From Verticiella alkaliphila (GTDB taxonomy: Bacteria; Pseudomonadota; Gammaproteobacteria; Burkholderiales; Burkholderiaceae_B): 64,000 nucleotides of DNA. The notes below the pieces were generated by a model. The model saw only the letters and a program-made list of their open reading frames with translations, searched no databases and was not told where the DNA came from. Shown here piece by piece: positions 1-9,069 of the stretch. The DNA is taken from contig NZ_JADCNH010000003.1 in NCBI RefSeq assembly GCF_018904615.1, positions 62,001-126,000 on the forward strand. The letters run 5' to 3'. Each line of letters begins with the position of its first letter. Position 1 is the first letter of the stretch. The position numbers were made by a program, and so were the translations under genes.

Positions 1-453
1 CGCCCAGGCGTCGTAGTTCGAGCCCTTGTTGACCGTGACCTTCTTGCCCTTCAGGCCCTCCAGCGCATCGAGCGCCGGGGCGTTCTTGCGGCCGACGAAG
101 GTGTAGTTCGTCTCGGTATAGCCTTCCGTGAAGAGCAGCGTGCGGGCGCGCTCCGGCGTCACGGTCACGGGCGCGAGCAGGAAGTCATACTTGCCGCTGT
201 TCAGGCCGGGGATGAGGCCGGAGAATTCGGTGGCCTCGATCTCGATCTTGCGGTTGAGCCGCTTGGCAAGCTCTTCGCCCAGGTCGGCATTGAAGCCTTG
301 CACGCCGCCCCCTAGCTTGACCATGCCTTGCGGCGCGAACGACGGGTCCAGGGCGCTCTTGAGCGGCGCCGACGATTGCGCCATGACAGCATGGCCGCTC
401 AGACACAGCACGGTCAGTGCGGCGACACGGGAAAGGCGTGGGAGGAACGGCAT
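1..453 (-). CDS. Amino-acid ABC transporter substrate-binding protein (SBP_bac_3), 3' end outside window
   Basis: Periplasmic receptor of the polar amino-acid/opine ABC importer family; only the first 151 residues lie in the window. Residues 1-25 form a signal peptide ending AMA before QSS. The following segment has the typical family opening: a GFNADLGEELAKRL stretch near residue 53, then a predicted ligand-domain strand and TPERA near residue 99. The ATG at 453 is supported by GGAG about 8 bases upstream. No permease or ATPase gene is visible, so they would lie left of the window or elsewhere. The substrate cannot be told from this half. Confidence 0.85.
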   Translation of the reverse strand, partial: MPFLPRLSRVAALTVLCLSGHAVMAQSSAPLKSALDPSFAPQGMVKLGGGVQGFNADLGEELAKRLNRKIEIEATEFSGLIPGLNSGKYDFLLAPVTVTPERARTLLFTEGYTETNYTFVGRKNAPALDALEGLKGKKVTVNKGSNYDAWA

Positions 454-553
454 GGTGTGGCTCCGGGAACGGGGTCAGCGGATAGGGGAGGACAGACCGG
501 AAAATTATTGGTCCGCGGCCGTTTGGTGTCGCGTACCTTTTTATGGCCATGCC

Positions 554-571
554 TTAACAATCCGTTAACAA
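554..571 (-). promoter_or_regulatory. Direct repeat TTAACAA upstream of the receptor gene
   Basis: Two exact TTAACAA heptamers are separated by TCCG (11-base period) about 100 bases upstream of the receptor start at 453. The one-turn spacing fits a regulator half-site pair or a -35 region; no bound factor can be named. The rest of the 217-base gap shows nothing else I can support. Confidence 0.25.
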
Positions 572-670
572 CGGCCGCGCCGAAGCCGCCCCCATGGGCA
601 GAGCCCGCCCCGGAGCCTGCGTGTCACGTCCCCGGGTGGCGACGGGCCGTGCAACCCGGGTGCATTGCGA

Positions 671-1687
671 TTACCTGGCGCGCCGCACCTGGGTGGCAGC
701 GCACGCCAGCGCGCAACCCAACGCCAGGGCCGCGCCGGCGAGTACCCAGCCGCGCCCGCGCGTGGACAGATGCGTGTACACGCTGTGCTGGAGCACCACG
801 CGATCCGTCGGATCGGCCTCGGCGTCATCCTCGCCGGCCTGGTGCAGCGCGTCGGCGCGCGGCGAGGCGGGCGTATCCGTGCGCTGCTGTCGGATGAGCA
901 TCGGCCCGAAGAGCCGATCCATGAGGCCCGGCATGCGGGCGCTCGCCGCCGAGATCAGCTTCGAGGCGCCGCCCACGTAGATGTCACGCTGAGGGTGCTC
1001 GGCCGCAAAGAGGATCGCGTCAGCCACCACCTCGGGCGCGTAGATCGGCGGGGGCAATTGCGGCTCCACGTCGAGCAGATTCTTCGCGTGGCGCACGAAG
1101 CCAGTCTGGATGGCGGCAGGCTTGATGAGCGTGACGGACACCGGGGCGCCGGCGTCCTGCAGTTCCATGCGCAGCGCGTCGGTGAAGCCCTTGACCGCAT
1201 GCTTGGACGCCGAATAGGCGCCCTGCAGCGGCACCGCACGGTCCGACACCTCGCTGCCGAGGTTGATGAGCGCGCCGCCGGACTTGCGCAGATAGGCCGC
1301 CGCGAGGAGCGAGCCGTACACGACGCCCCAGTAATTGGTCTCGAAGAGCTTGCGCTGGTCTTCGATCGGCACGTCGGCCAGGAGGCCGAAGATGGACACC
1401 CCCGCATTGTTGACCCAGGTGTCGACCCGGCCAAAGCGCTCGAGTGCCGCGGCCAGCAGAGCGGCCTGCTCGTCGTACACGCCGACATCGGTGGTCACGG
1501 CGATGGCGTCGGCGCCGCTGCGCCGCAGCTCGGCCACCAGCGCATCCAGCGCCTCCCGGTTGCGGCAGGCCAGTGCCAGCCGCGCGCCACGCGCGGCAGC
1601 AGCCTTGGCCGTGGCCCGGCCGATGCCGCTGCTCGCCCCGGTGATGACCATCACCTGGTGGTTCAATCCCTTCAGTCTTGGCTTCAC
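671..1687 (-). CDS. Short-chain dehydrogenase/reductase with C-terminal membrane segment
   Basis: Classical SDR, NAD(P)-dependent oxidoreductase of unknown substrate. Residues 16-23 are the cofactor motif TGASSGIG, NNAG is at 93-96, and the catalytic Ser145, Tyr158 and Lys162 (YSASK) are intact. The protein is 338 residues, longer than the usual 250. The extra C-terminus ends in a hydrophobic segment at about 322-333 followed by RRAR, so it is probably tail-anchored in the inner membrane. I chose the GTG at 1687 because AGGAG lies 7 bases upstream; the open frame extends further upstream without a ribosome site. It sits 67 bases downstream of the phosphate transporter gene on the same strand. 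Confidence 0.85.
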   Translation of the reverse strand: MKPRLKGLNHQVMVITGASSGIGRATAKAAAARGARLALACRNREALDALVAELRRSGADAIAVTTDVGVYDEQAALLAAALERFGRVDTWVNNAGVSIFGLLADVPIEDQRKLFETNYWGVVYGSLLAAAYLRKSGGALINLGSEVSDRAVPLQGAYSASKHAVKGFTDALRMELQDAGAPVSVTLIKPAAIQTGFVRHAKNLLDVEPQLPPPIYAPEVVADAILFAAEHPQRDIYVGGASKLISAASARMPGLMDRLFGPMLIRQQRTDTPASPRADALHQAGEDDAEADPTDRVVLQHSVYTHLSTRGRGWVLAGAALALGCALACAATQVRRAR

Positions 1688-1754
1688 ATTCGCTCTCCTG
1701 GAATCCCGCCCGTAAGGCGGCAACGCCAGCAAGCGATGCGCCTGCCGCGAGCGG

Positions 1755-3362
1755 TCAGCCGGGCGCCCCGTGCGAGGCCCGCGCCTCGGCGCCGGCAACG
1801 GCACCGTTCAGCCGGCCGATCAGCCACACGGCGCGCTCGAACTGGCTCGTGACGGCTAGCAGCCGGCGCAGCGTGCCGGCATCGTCACTGGCGTGTGCAA
1901 GATCGCGGCGCAGGCGTTCCAGCACCTCGCCACGATCGCTCGTGAGCCGGGCGAGCAGCACGAAATCCTCAGGGTCTCGCGGGGACTGCGCAATGGCGTC
2001 TGCCAGCAGCAGGCACAGGGTGCGCAAGGACTCGGACAAGCCAAAGACCTGTGCCGGGGGCTGCGCGCCGAAGCGATCGACGCCGGCCGCGAAGGCGGCC
2101 GTGGTGTCGTGCAGCGCATGCAGCGTGCTGAGCGAGTCCTGCAGCCGCAGCGCCAGATGCAGGTCATCGCGATGCAGGTGCTGGTCGATCAGCTCGATCA
2201 GGAAGGCTTCGGTCTCGAGCGCGACGGCGGCGTTACCCTCCAGCTGGGCCCGGCGATTGGCCGGCGAATGCCCGCTGTCATCCAGATCCGGCACCACGCG
2301 CGGCAAGAGACCGATCAGGCGATTGCGCTCGAGTTCGGCCAGGGCGAGCGCATTGGTCGGATCGGCAAGTGCAGCCTCGTGGATGAAGTGAGGTTTCGAG
2401 GCTTTCTCTTCGAGCGACGGTGGCGACACGCGGATGAGCAGTCGCTCCACGGCCGTGCGCGACACCCCGACGATGAATCCCCCGGTGAGCTGCAGCATCA
2501 GGAAGAAGACGGAGAGCATGGGTGCCACGTTATCGCCGCCCTCACCCACCAGCGTCGTCACCGACCACCCGACTCCCCGCTCTGCTGTCAGCCACGCAGC
2601 CGCCACGACCGCACTGCCCACGAGCTTGATGACGACCTGAGCGATGCACAGCTGCCGCCCGCTGCCGCTCAGGCCGCTGCCAGCGAGCAGGACCGCAAGG
2701 CCGCTGCCCACGTTCGCACCGATGACGAGCCACAGGCCGTCGTCCAGGGCGAGCATGCCCGCATGCGTGGCCGCCACGGCAAGGATCGTTGCAGCGGAGG
2801 CGGATTGGGTCAGGGTGGCAAGCACGGCGCCGAAGAGCAGGGCGGAAAACGGGTTGAGCCCTTGCGCAAGCAGCCCTCGAAGCCAGTCAGGATCGAGGTG
2901 CTCCGGCGCCCCCTTGATGAAATCGAGACCCAGAAAGAGCAGGGCGAGCCCCAAGGCCACGCCCGTCCATTCCCGGCGCCGCGGGTGGCGATCGAAGCGT
3001 AACTGATACCCGAACCCCACCAATGCCACGAGATACAACACAGCGAGGCGGAAATCGACCGAGGCCAGAAAGACCAGCGCGGCCGTGCCGACATTGGCGC
3101 CTGCGATGACGGGCAGCGCATCGCGCACCGAGATCGAGCCGCCGCGCACCAGGTTGCCGGCGATGAGCGTGACGGCATTGCTCGACTGCGTCGCGGCACC
3201 GGCACCACAGCCGGCAAAGAAGCCAGTCATGCCAGAGCGGGTAGCCCGCTGGAGCACCCGGCGCATGCGACGCCCTGTGGCCTGCTGCAGATGCTGGCTG
3301 ACCAGACGCAGCCCGACGAAAAGCAGGCCGAGGCCCGCCAGGAACTCCGCGGCGGTCAGCAT
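1755..3362 (-). CDS. Na/Pi cotransporter family protein with PhoU-like tail
   Basis: Inner-membrane sodium-phosphate cotransporter of the NptA/YjbB type (PF02690). Two inverted halves are visible: the first with QSSN at 59-62, the second with QSAS at 186-189; these are the paired QSS-type signature loops of the family. Around eight hydrophobic segments fill residues 1-300. The C-terminal 230 residues are hydrophilic and helical, as in the PhoU-like domain of bacterial members. Length 535 is normal. Transport direction (uptake or efflux) cannot be told from sequence. Confidence 0.88.
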   Translation of the reverse strand: MLTAAEFLAGLGLLFVGLRLVSQHLQQATGRRMRRVLQRATRSGMTGFFAGCGAGAATQSSNAVTLIAGNLVRGGSISVRDALPVIAGANVGTAALVFLASVDFRLAVLYLVALVGFGYQLRFDRHPRRREWTGVALGLALLFLGLDFIKGAPEHLDPDWLRGLLAQGLNPFSALLFGAVLATLTQSASAATILAVAATHAGMLALDDGLWLVIGANVGSGLAVLLAGSGLSGSGRQLCIAQVVIKLVGSAVVAAAWLTAERGVGWSVTTLVGEGGDNVAPMLSVFFLMLQLTGGFIVGVSRTAVERLLIRVSPPSLEEKASKPHFIHEAALADPTNALALAELERNRLIGLLPRVVPDLDDSGHSPANRRAQLEGNAAVALETEAFLIELIDQHLHRDDLHLALRLQDSLSTLHALHDTTAAFAAGVDRFGAQPPAQVFGLSESLRTLCLLLADAIAQSPRDPEDFVLLARLTSDRGEVLERLRRDLAHASDDAGTLRRLLAVTSQFERAVWLIGRLNGAVAGAEARASHGAPG

Positions 3363-3514
3363 GAGACGGGGTGCAGGACGAGGGAGACGTCAGACATCGG
3401 CGGCAGGCGATCGGGAGGAGGTGCGACGATAACTCTTGAGCTTAGCGCATGAAGATGTCGTGCGCGTGACCGCCGGTCAGACGGCCTGGCAAGGGCGTCC
3501 GACCGATCCTGCCT

Positions 3515-4249
3515 TCAGGACGGACGATCGACGAAGCCTTCGTCGGTGACCCGTTTGCGCCGCATGTCGTTCTTCGAAATGGTCTGCATGTCCCGCTGCA
3601 CGGCATCGGACAGGGCTTCCTTCTGCGCGGGGAAGGGCTCGCGCAGATAGGCCTCTTCCAGCCACAGGCCGACCGTCAGCAGGCGCGGATCGGCCTGGAT
3701 CTGCCGCTGTTCGTCGCCTTCGCGCTCGAGCGGATGGCCGCGAAACGACGTCGTGACCTGACGCAGGATGGCAGCGTTCTCCTCGCCCGAGAGCGTTCCG
3801 GCGTTGGCGAGCTCCCAGGCCACGGCGAGCAGCAATGCCGTGGAACCGGCCACCGAGTCCTCGGGAAACCCGCGGGCCTTGAGTTCGCGCGTGGCCACCT
3901 CGCGCGCCTTGCCCGAGCGCAGGAAGCCGGCGGGATCGCGCATCGCGAAGCGCAGCGTGAAGTTGGTGGCAAGGTTGTCGGCGAGTCCGCGCTCCACCGT
4001 GCTGGTGACGGAACGCGAACGCGTGAACGGCACGCCGGCGCGCGGGTCGGCCGCCGCTGGCGGCTGCGCCTGGGTGGGCTCGGTGCCCGCAAAGGCCCCA
4101 TTGAAGGCCCCCTGGAACAGCTTGCTGACATCCGGGCTCGCCTGCGCCGCAGCCAGCGGCGCACTGAGGAGCACGGATCCCGCCGCCAGCCAACGGGCGA
4201 CGACGGGCAGACGATGGCATGACAGGGCCGGTGGCAATCGATGGGACAT
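3515..4249 (-). CDS. Exported conserved hypothetical protein (possibly DUF6683 type)
   Basis: A 244-residue protein with a signal peptide (about residues 1-36, ending in an Ala-rich stretch) and a soluble remainder rich in Arg, Glu and Ala. I see no catalytic motif. The pattern of helices, with an AWELANAG-like segment near the middle, recalls small exported proteins annotated DUF6683, but I hold this loosely. The open frame continues upstream to 5320, but that part is antisense to mdcR. The ATG at 4249 directly before the signal peptide is the likely start, though its ribosome site is weak. It diverges from mdcR with a 129-base gap. Confidence 0.6.
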   Translation of the reverse strand: MSHRLPPALSCHRLPVVARWLAAGSVLLSAPLAAAQASPDVSKLFQGAFNGAFAGTEPTQAQPPAAADPRAGVPFTRSRSVTSTVERGLADNLATNFTLRFAMRDPAGFLRSGKAREVATRELKARGFPEDSVAGSTALLLAVAWELANAGTLSGEENAAILRQVTTSFRGHPLEREGDEQRQIQADPRLLTVGLWLEEAYLREPFPAQKEALSDAVQRDMQTISKNDMRRKRVTDEGFVDRPS

Positions 4250-4378
4250 GATGGGCTCGCAGGCAGGGGTCGGCAGGAGATGCTCTCCCGACGATACCCG
4301 ATGTGTGGGAGTCCACCCTGAACCGGCCCGGGCAGCGGCTCGACGATGTCCGCTCGCCCGGAGTAGCATCACCCCACC

Positions 4379-5299
4379 ATGCTCGCCCGCCTGCCCGACG
4401 ACATCACCTTTCGCAAGCTCGAAACCCTGCTCGCCTTTCTCGACGCGGGCAGTCTCGGTCGCGCAGCCGAACGCCTGGGCACGACCTCGGTGAGCGTGCA
4501 TCGCGCACTGCACTCTCTGGAGCGCGGCGTGGGCTGCCCGCTGTTTCGTCTGGAAGGCCGCAACCTGCTGCCCACCGAAGCCGCGCGCGAGCTGGCAGAC
4601 GCCGCGCAGGAGGTGCTGCGCACCATGCACGCCGGTATCCGCGGCGCTCGCGCCGCTGCGGGCTTCGCGGCCGATCGGCTGCGCATCGGCTCGCTGTATT
4701 CCCTGACGATCCGGGCCGTGCCGGCGCTCACCATCGGCCTGAAGGTGCGCCTGCCGCACGTGCAGACCGAACTCGTCCTGGGCTCGAACGCCGACTTGCT
4801 CGTGCGCCTTCGCAACGGCGAGATCGACGCGGCCCTGATGGGGCTGTCTGGTGAAGCAGCCGACATCGAATCCCAGGCCCTCTTCGATGACGGCATCTAC
4901 TTCGCCGCCCCAGCCGGCTCGCGCTACGCCGGGCGCACCGAGATCGATCTCGCGGATTGCGCGGGCGAGCACTTCGTGAGCCTCACCGAAGGCTTCGTCA
5001 CCTACACGGGATTCATGGAGGCCTTTCGGGTGGCGGGCTTCACGCCGAACGTGGTCATGCAGACGGGCGACATCTTCTCGCTCATGAATCTGGTGGGCGG
5101 CGGCGTGGGCTGCACCCTGCTGCCTGGCCGCGTGCGGGGCGCCTTCAGCCACCAGGTCGAGATGATCCCGCTGCACCCGCGCTATGAGATGCGCCAGACG
5201 ATCGGCCTGTCCTTCCTGCGCACGCGGGAACGCGATCCCAACCTGCTTGCCCTGCTCGGTGTGTGCCGCAACGCCTCGGACGTGCTGGGCGGGGCCTGA
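4379..5299 (+). CDS. mdcR: LysR-type regulator of malonate decarboxylase operon (MdcR)
   Basis: LysR-type transcriptional regulator, 306 residues. The N-terminal winged helix is at about 11-70 (FRKLETLLAFLDAGSLGRAAERL region). The C-terminal effector domain is of the MdcR group, with IGSLYSLT at its start and GGGVGCTLLPGRV near the end. It lies directly upstream of, and in the same direction as, the malonate decarboxylase genes, the arrangement expected for the activator that responds to malonate. Effector identity is inferred from family and location. Confidence 0.85.
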   Translation: MLARLPDDITFRKLETLLAFLDAGSLGRAAERLGTTSVSVHRALHSLERGVGCPLFRLEGRNLLPTEAARELADAAQEVLRTMHAGIRGARAAAGFAADRLRIGSLYSLTIRAVPALTIGLKVRLPHVQTELVLGSNADLLVRLRNGEIDAALMGLSGEAADIESQALFDDGIYFAAPAGSRYAGRTEIDLADCAGEHFVSLTEGFVTYTGFMEAFRVAGFTPNVVMQTGDIFSLMNLVGGGVGCTLLPGRVRGAFSHQVEMIPLHPRYEMRQTIGLSFLRTRERDPNLLALLGVCRNASDVLGGA

Positions 5300-5333
5300 G
5301 GCAACAGCGGCGCGGCGCATGGGCCCGCAACAC

Positions 5334-5348
5334 TTACGGTGAGCGTAA
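5334..5348. promoter_or_regulatory. Candidate MdcR (LysR) box
   Basis: TTACG-GTGAG-CGTAA is an inverted repeat with the T-N11-A spacing typical of LysR-type operators. It lies 85 bases upstream of the mdcA start, between regulator and operon, where an activator site is expected. Confidence 0.45.
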
Positions 5349-5432
5349 TCATCTGGCGCCCGGCTTGATTGATCGACGGCATCCGCCTCGGTATGGTCAT
5401 CCCTGACTCAACCGCCTTTTGCCGGATCGCCC

Positions 5433-7111
5433 ATGTCTCAAGCCGCCTGGAACCAGAAGTCGGAGAACCGCGCCGCGCGGCATGCCCGGGCCGACCGCGC
5501 GCTGGGCGCGCAACGCCACGGCCGGTGGGTTGACGCGGCCGCCACCGGCGCCCTGCTCGAAGCCGTGATCGAATCCGGTGACCGGGTCTGCCTGGAAGGC
5601 AACAACCAGAAGCAGGCAGACTTCCTGGCGCGGGCGCTGGTGAACGTGGACCCGGCGCAGGTACATGATCTGCACATGGTGCAGTCCGTGCTCGCGTTGC
5701 CGGAGCACCTGGACGTGTTCGAGAACGGGGTGGCGAGCCGGCTGGACTTCAGCTTCTCCGGCCCGCAGGGCGCGCGCTCGCCAAGCTCGCGGCAGGCGGC
5801 CAACTGAAGATCGGCGCCATCCACACGTATCTGGAGCTCTTTGCACGCTACTTCGTCGATCTGACGCCGCGCGTCGCCCTGGTGGCGGCGCATGCGGCCG
5901 ACAACGAAGGCAACCTCTACACCGGCCCGAACACCGAGGACACGCCAGCCATCGTGGAGGCCACCGCCTTCTCTGGAGGCATCGTGATCGCGCAGGTCAA
6001 CGAGCGGGTGCCGACAGGCACCGCGCTGCCGCGCATCGACATCCCCGCCGGCTGGGTGGACTTCGTCGTGCAGGCGCCGCGCCCCAACGTGATCGAGCCA
6101 CTCTTCACGCGCGATCCGGCACAGATCAGCGAGATCCAGGTGCTCATGGCCATGATGGCCATCAAGGGGATCTACGCGGAATACGGCGTGCAGCGGTTGA
6201 ACCACGGCATCGGCTTCGACACCGCTGCCATCGAGCTGTTGCTGCCCACCTATGGCGAGCAGCTGGGCCTGAAGGGCAAGATCTGTCGGCATTGGGCGCT
6301 GAATCCGCACCCGGCACTGATCCCGGCGATCGAGGCAGGCTGGGTGGAGTCCATCCACTCGTTCGGCTCCGAGCTCGGCATGGAAGACTACATCCGTGCT
6401 CGCGGCGACATCTTCTTCACGGGTGCAGACGGCTCGCTGCGCAGCAACCGCGCCTTCTGCCAGGCCGCCGGGCACTATGCGTGCGACCTCTTCATTGGCT
6501 CCACGCTGCAGATGGATCTCGATGGCAACAGCTCCACGGCCACGCTGGGGCGCATCGCCGGCTTTGGCGGCGCGCCCAACATGGGGGCCGATGCGCGCGG
6601 CCGACGCCACGTGAGCCCGGCCTGGAAGAAAGCCGGCGAGCAGGCGCGGGCAGGCCGACATGGCGCGGCCGGCACGCCGCGCGGCCAGAAATTGGTGGTA
6701 CAAATGGTGGAGACCTTCCGCGAGCACATGCAGCAGGCTTTTGTCGAGACCCTCGACGCCTGGCAGCTGGCCGAGCAGGCGGGCATGGAATTGCCGCCCA
6801 TCATGATCTATGGCGAGGACGTCACCCACGTCCTCACCGAGGAAGGCATCGCCAATCTGCTGCTCTGCCGCACCGACGAAGAGCGCCAGCAGGCGATTCG
6901 CGGTGTGGCGGGCTACACGGCGGTGGGCCTGGCCCGCGACGCCCGCATGGTGGAAAACCTGCGCGATCGCGGCGTCATCCAGCGCCCGCAAGACCTCGGC
7001 ATCGACCCGCGCGAGGCCACGCGCCATCGGCTCGCCGCGCGCAACATGCGCGACCTCGTACGCGCCTCAGGCGGCCGGTACCAACCGCCCAAACGATTCC
7101 GGAATTGGTAG
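5433..7111 (+). pseudogene. mdcA: Malonate decarboxylase alpha subunit, frameshifted
   Basis: Malonate decarboxylase alpha subunit moves malonate onto the acyl-carrier subunit by swapping it for acetate. The first 113 codons read SGPQGAR in frame and then run into a stop at 5807. The rest (LAKLAAGGQLKIGAIHTYLE and onward, to the stop at 7111) is read one base shifted. Restoring a C in the GCGCGCTCG stretch at 5771-5780 gives an uninterrupted 559-residue MdcA, the normal family length. Both halves are well conserved (GNNQKQADFLA near the start, CRHWALNPHP in the middle). As written the gene is broken; a one-base sequencing deletion is as likely as a real mutation. Confidence 0.85.
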
Positions 7112-7121
7112 GAGCCAAGCC

Positions 7122-7448
7122 ATGACCCTCCCAGTGGGCCTCGAGTCCCTCGATTACGCGTTCACCGGGCAGCGCCCGACCGGCCCCTTCGCCCCCGTCC
7201 TGGTGGGTGTCGTCGGCTCCGGCAATCTCGAAGTGTTGTGCGAGCCGGCCAGCGGCGACCAGTGCCGGATCCAGGTGCAGACCTCGGCGCGTGGCTTCGG
7301 CACCATCTGGCAGGCCGTACTGAACGATTTCCATGCGCGCCACCCGATCGCGGGTGTGCGCATCACGATCCATGACATGGGCGCCACGCCCGCCGTGGTC
7401 AGCCTGCGGCTGGACCAGGCCGTGGCCGAGCTGCCGGAGGTCGCATGA
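7122..7448 (+). CDS. mdcC: Malonate decarboxylase delta subunit (acyl carrier protein)
   Basis: The 108-residue acyl carrier of biotin-independent malonate decarboxylase, which carries 2'-(5''-triphosphoribosyl)-3'-dephospho-CoA instead of phosphopantetheine. Ser33 in VVGSGNLEVL matches the prosthetic-group serine of the family. The start at 7122 has GGAG 8 bases upstream and lies 10 bases after mdcA. The stop overlaps the mdcD start as ATGA, so translation is likely coupled. Confidence 0.93.
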   Translation: MTLPVGLESLDYAFTGQRPTGPFAPVLVGVVGSGNLEVLCEPASGDQCRIQVQTSARGFGTIWQAVLNDFHARHPIAGVRITIHDMGATPAVVSLRLDQAVAELPEVA

Positions 7449-8350
7449 GCATCGCCCTCAGCTATGCGGAGTGCACGGCGCGCGAGCGCCTGACGCACAT
7501 TCTGGACACCGGCAGCTTTCACGAGTGGCTCCCGCCGTCAGAGCGCCGCATGAGCCCGCACCTGGCCGCCCTGGGCGTGCCCAGTGCCTTCGATGACGGC
7601 GTGGCCATCGGCCGAGGGCAGATCGGGGGCCGCCTCGTGTTCGTGGCCGCCCAGGAGGGCGCGTTCATGGGCGGGGGCGTCGGCGAAGTCCACGGCGCCA
7701 AGCTCACCGGCTTGCTGCGCCGCGCCGCACGCGAGCGCCCGGATGCGGTGGTGATCCTGGCGGAATCCGGCGGCGTGCGTCTGCACGAAGCGAACGCCGG
7801 TCTCATCGGCGTCTCCGAAGTGATGCGTGCCCTGCTCGACGCGCGAGCCGCCGGCGTGCCGGTCGTCTTCCTGATCGGCGGGGCCAATGGCTGCTTCGGC
7901 GGCATGGGCATCGTCGCGCGTTGCGCAGATACGGTGATCATGAGCGACACCGGGCGGCTCGCCATGTCCGGCCCGGAGGTGATCGAAGCCTCGCACGGCG
8001 TGGAGGAGTTCGATGCCCGGGACCGCGCGCTCGTCTGGCGCACCACCGGCGGCAAGCATCGCTGGCTGACCGGGGATTGCGACGTGCTCGTCGAGGACGA
8101 CGTGGAGGCGTTTCGCGCTGCCGCGATCGATGCCCTGACCCGGCAGCGCCCCTTGACGCTCGCCGCCTTGCAGGCCGAGCACGACCTGCTGTCGGCGCGC
8201 TGGCGCGATACCCCGCAGGTGACTGCGAGCGAGGACGAGGCCATGGCGCTGTGGCGCCAGCTCGGCGTGGCTGACCCCGCCGGCGTGCCAGATGCCGAGG
8301 TGGCCGATCTGATCCGATCCGGCGCGCGGCTCGCGCCCCATTCCGCGTGA
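7445..8350 (+). CDS. mdcD: Malonate decarboxylase beta subunit
   Basis: A 301-residue subunit with a carboxyltransferase (crotonase-like) fold. With MdcE it removes CO2 from malonyl-S-ACP to give acetyl-S-ACP. The GGGVGEVHGAKL, AESGGVRLHEANAG and IGGANGCFGGMGI stretches are family landmarks. Start overlaps mdcC (ATGA); mdcE follows 11 bases after its stop. The frame is intact, unlike its partner genes mdcA and mdcE. Confidence 0.94.
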   Translation: MSIALSYAECTARERLTHILDTGSFHEWLPPSERRMSPHLAALGVPSAFDDGVAIGRGQIGGRLVFVAAQEGAFMGGGVGEVHGAKLTGLLRRAARERPDAVVILAESGGVRLHEANAGLIGVSEVMRALLDARAAGVPVVFLIGGANGCFGGMGIVARCADTVIMSDTGRLAMSGPEVIEASHGVEEFDARDRALVWRTTGGKHRWLTGDCDVLVEDDVEAFRAAAIDALTRQRPLTLAALQAEHDLLSARWRDTPQVTASEDEAMALWRQLGVADPAGVPDAEVADLIRSGARLAPHSA

Positions 8351-8361
8351 AGGAGACCCGC

Positions 8362-9062
8362 ATGGATTGGCAGACCCTCGCCACCACCCTGTTCGGCCCC
8401 GACCACGGCATTCATGCCGACGGCGACTTCCTGCAGGGCACGCCGAGCTTCGACGGCGCCCCCATGACCGTCATCGGCACGACGAACCATGCGCCCATCG
8501 GCGTGGCACTCGCCCTCGCCCAGGCGCGCGTCGTGCTCGACACCACCGCGCAGCATCCGGCCGGCCCGTGCTGCTGTTGATCGACACCCAGGGGCAGCAA
8601 CTGCGCCGCCGGGACGAGCTGCTCGGCATCAACCGCGCCATGGCGCACCTGGGCATGAGCATCGATCTCGCGCGCCGCCAGGGCCATCGCGTCATCGGGC
8701 TGGTCTACGATCAGGCCCTGTCGGGCGGCTTCATCACATCCGGTCTCATCGCGGACGCTTGCTATGCCCTGCCCGAAGCCCAGATCCGCGTGATGCGCAT
8801 CCCGGCCATGGCCCGCGTCACCAAGCTGCCCGAAGAGCAGCTCGCGGCGCTGTCAGCGACCAATCCCGTGTTCGCCCCCGGCGTCGACAACTACGTGGCG
8901 ATGGGTGGCGTGCGTGCCCTGTGGCGCGACGATCTGCCCGGCGCCCTGCGCGCCGCATTGGCCGAGACGCCTACGACCGACGAGCGCGCGCACGACGGCA
9001 CGGTCCGCGGCGGGCGACGCCTTGCGGCTCAGGTCATCGACGACGTGCTGCAGGCGTCGTGA
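8362..9062 (+). pseudogene. mdcE: Malonate decarboxylase gamma subunit, frameshifted
   Basis: Partner of MdcD in malonyl-ACP decarboxylation. The first part reads correctly to HPAGP and then meets a stop at 8580. The remainder (VLLLIDTQGQQLRRRDELLG and onward to 9062) is one base out of frame. Adding one G in CCGGCCCGTG at 8561-8570 yields a continuous 233-residue protein of family size. The ATG at 8362 follows AAGGAGA; an in-frame GTG at 8347 is less likely. As for mdcA, a single-base sequencing loss would explain it. Confidence 0.85.
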
Positions 9063-9069
9063 GGCACGT

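Noticed and set aside
1893-3002. Long plus-strand frame opposite the Na/Pi cotransporter
   Set aside because: Compositionally biased antisense shadow; the minus-strand product has clear motifs.
4250-5320. Long N-terminal extension of the exported hypothetical (minus strand, open to 5320)
   Set aside because: It is antisense to mdcR, has no family features, and would place the signal peptide in the middle of the protein.
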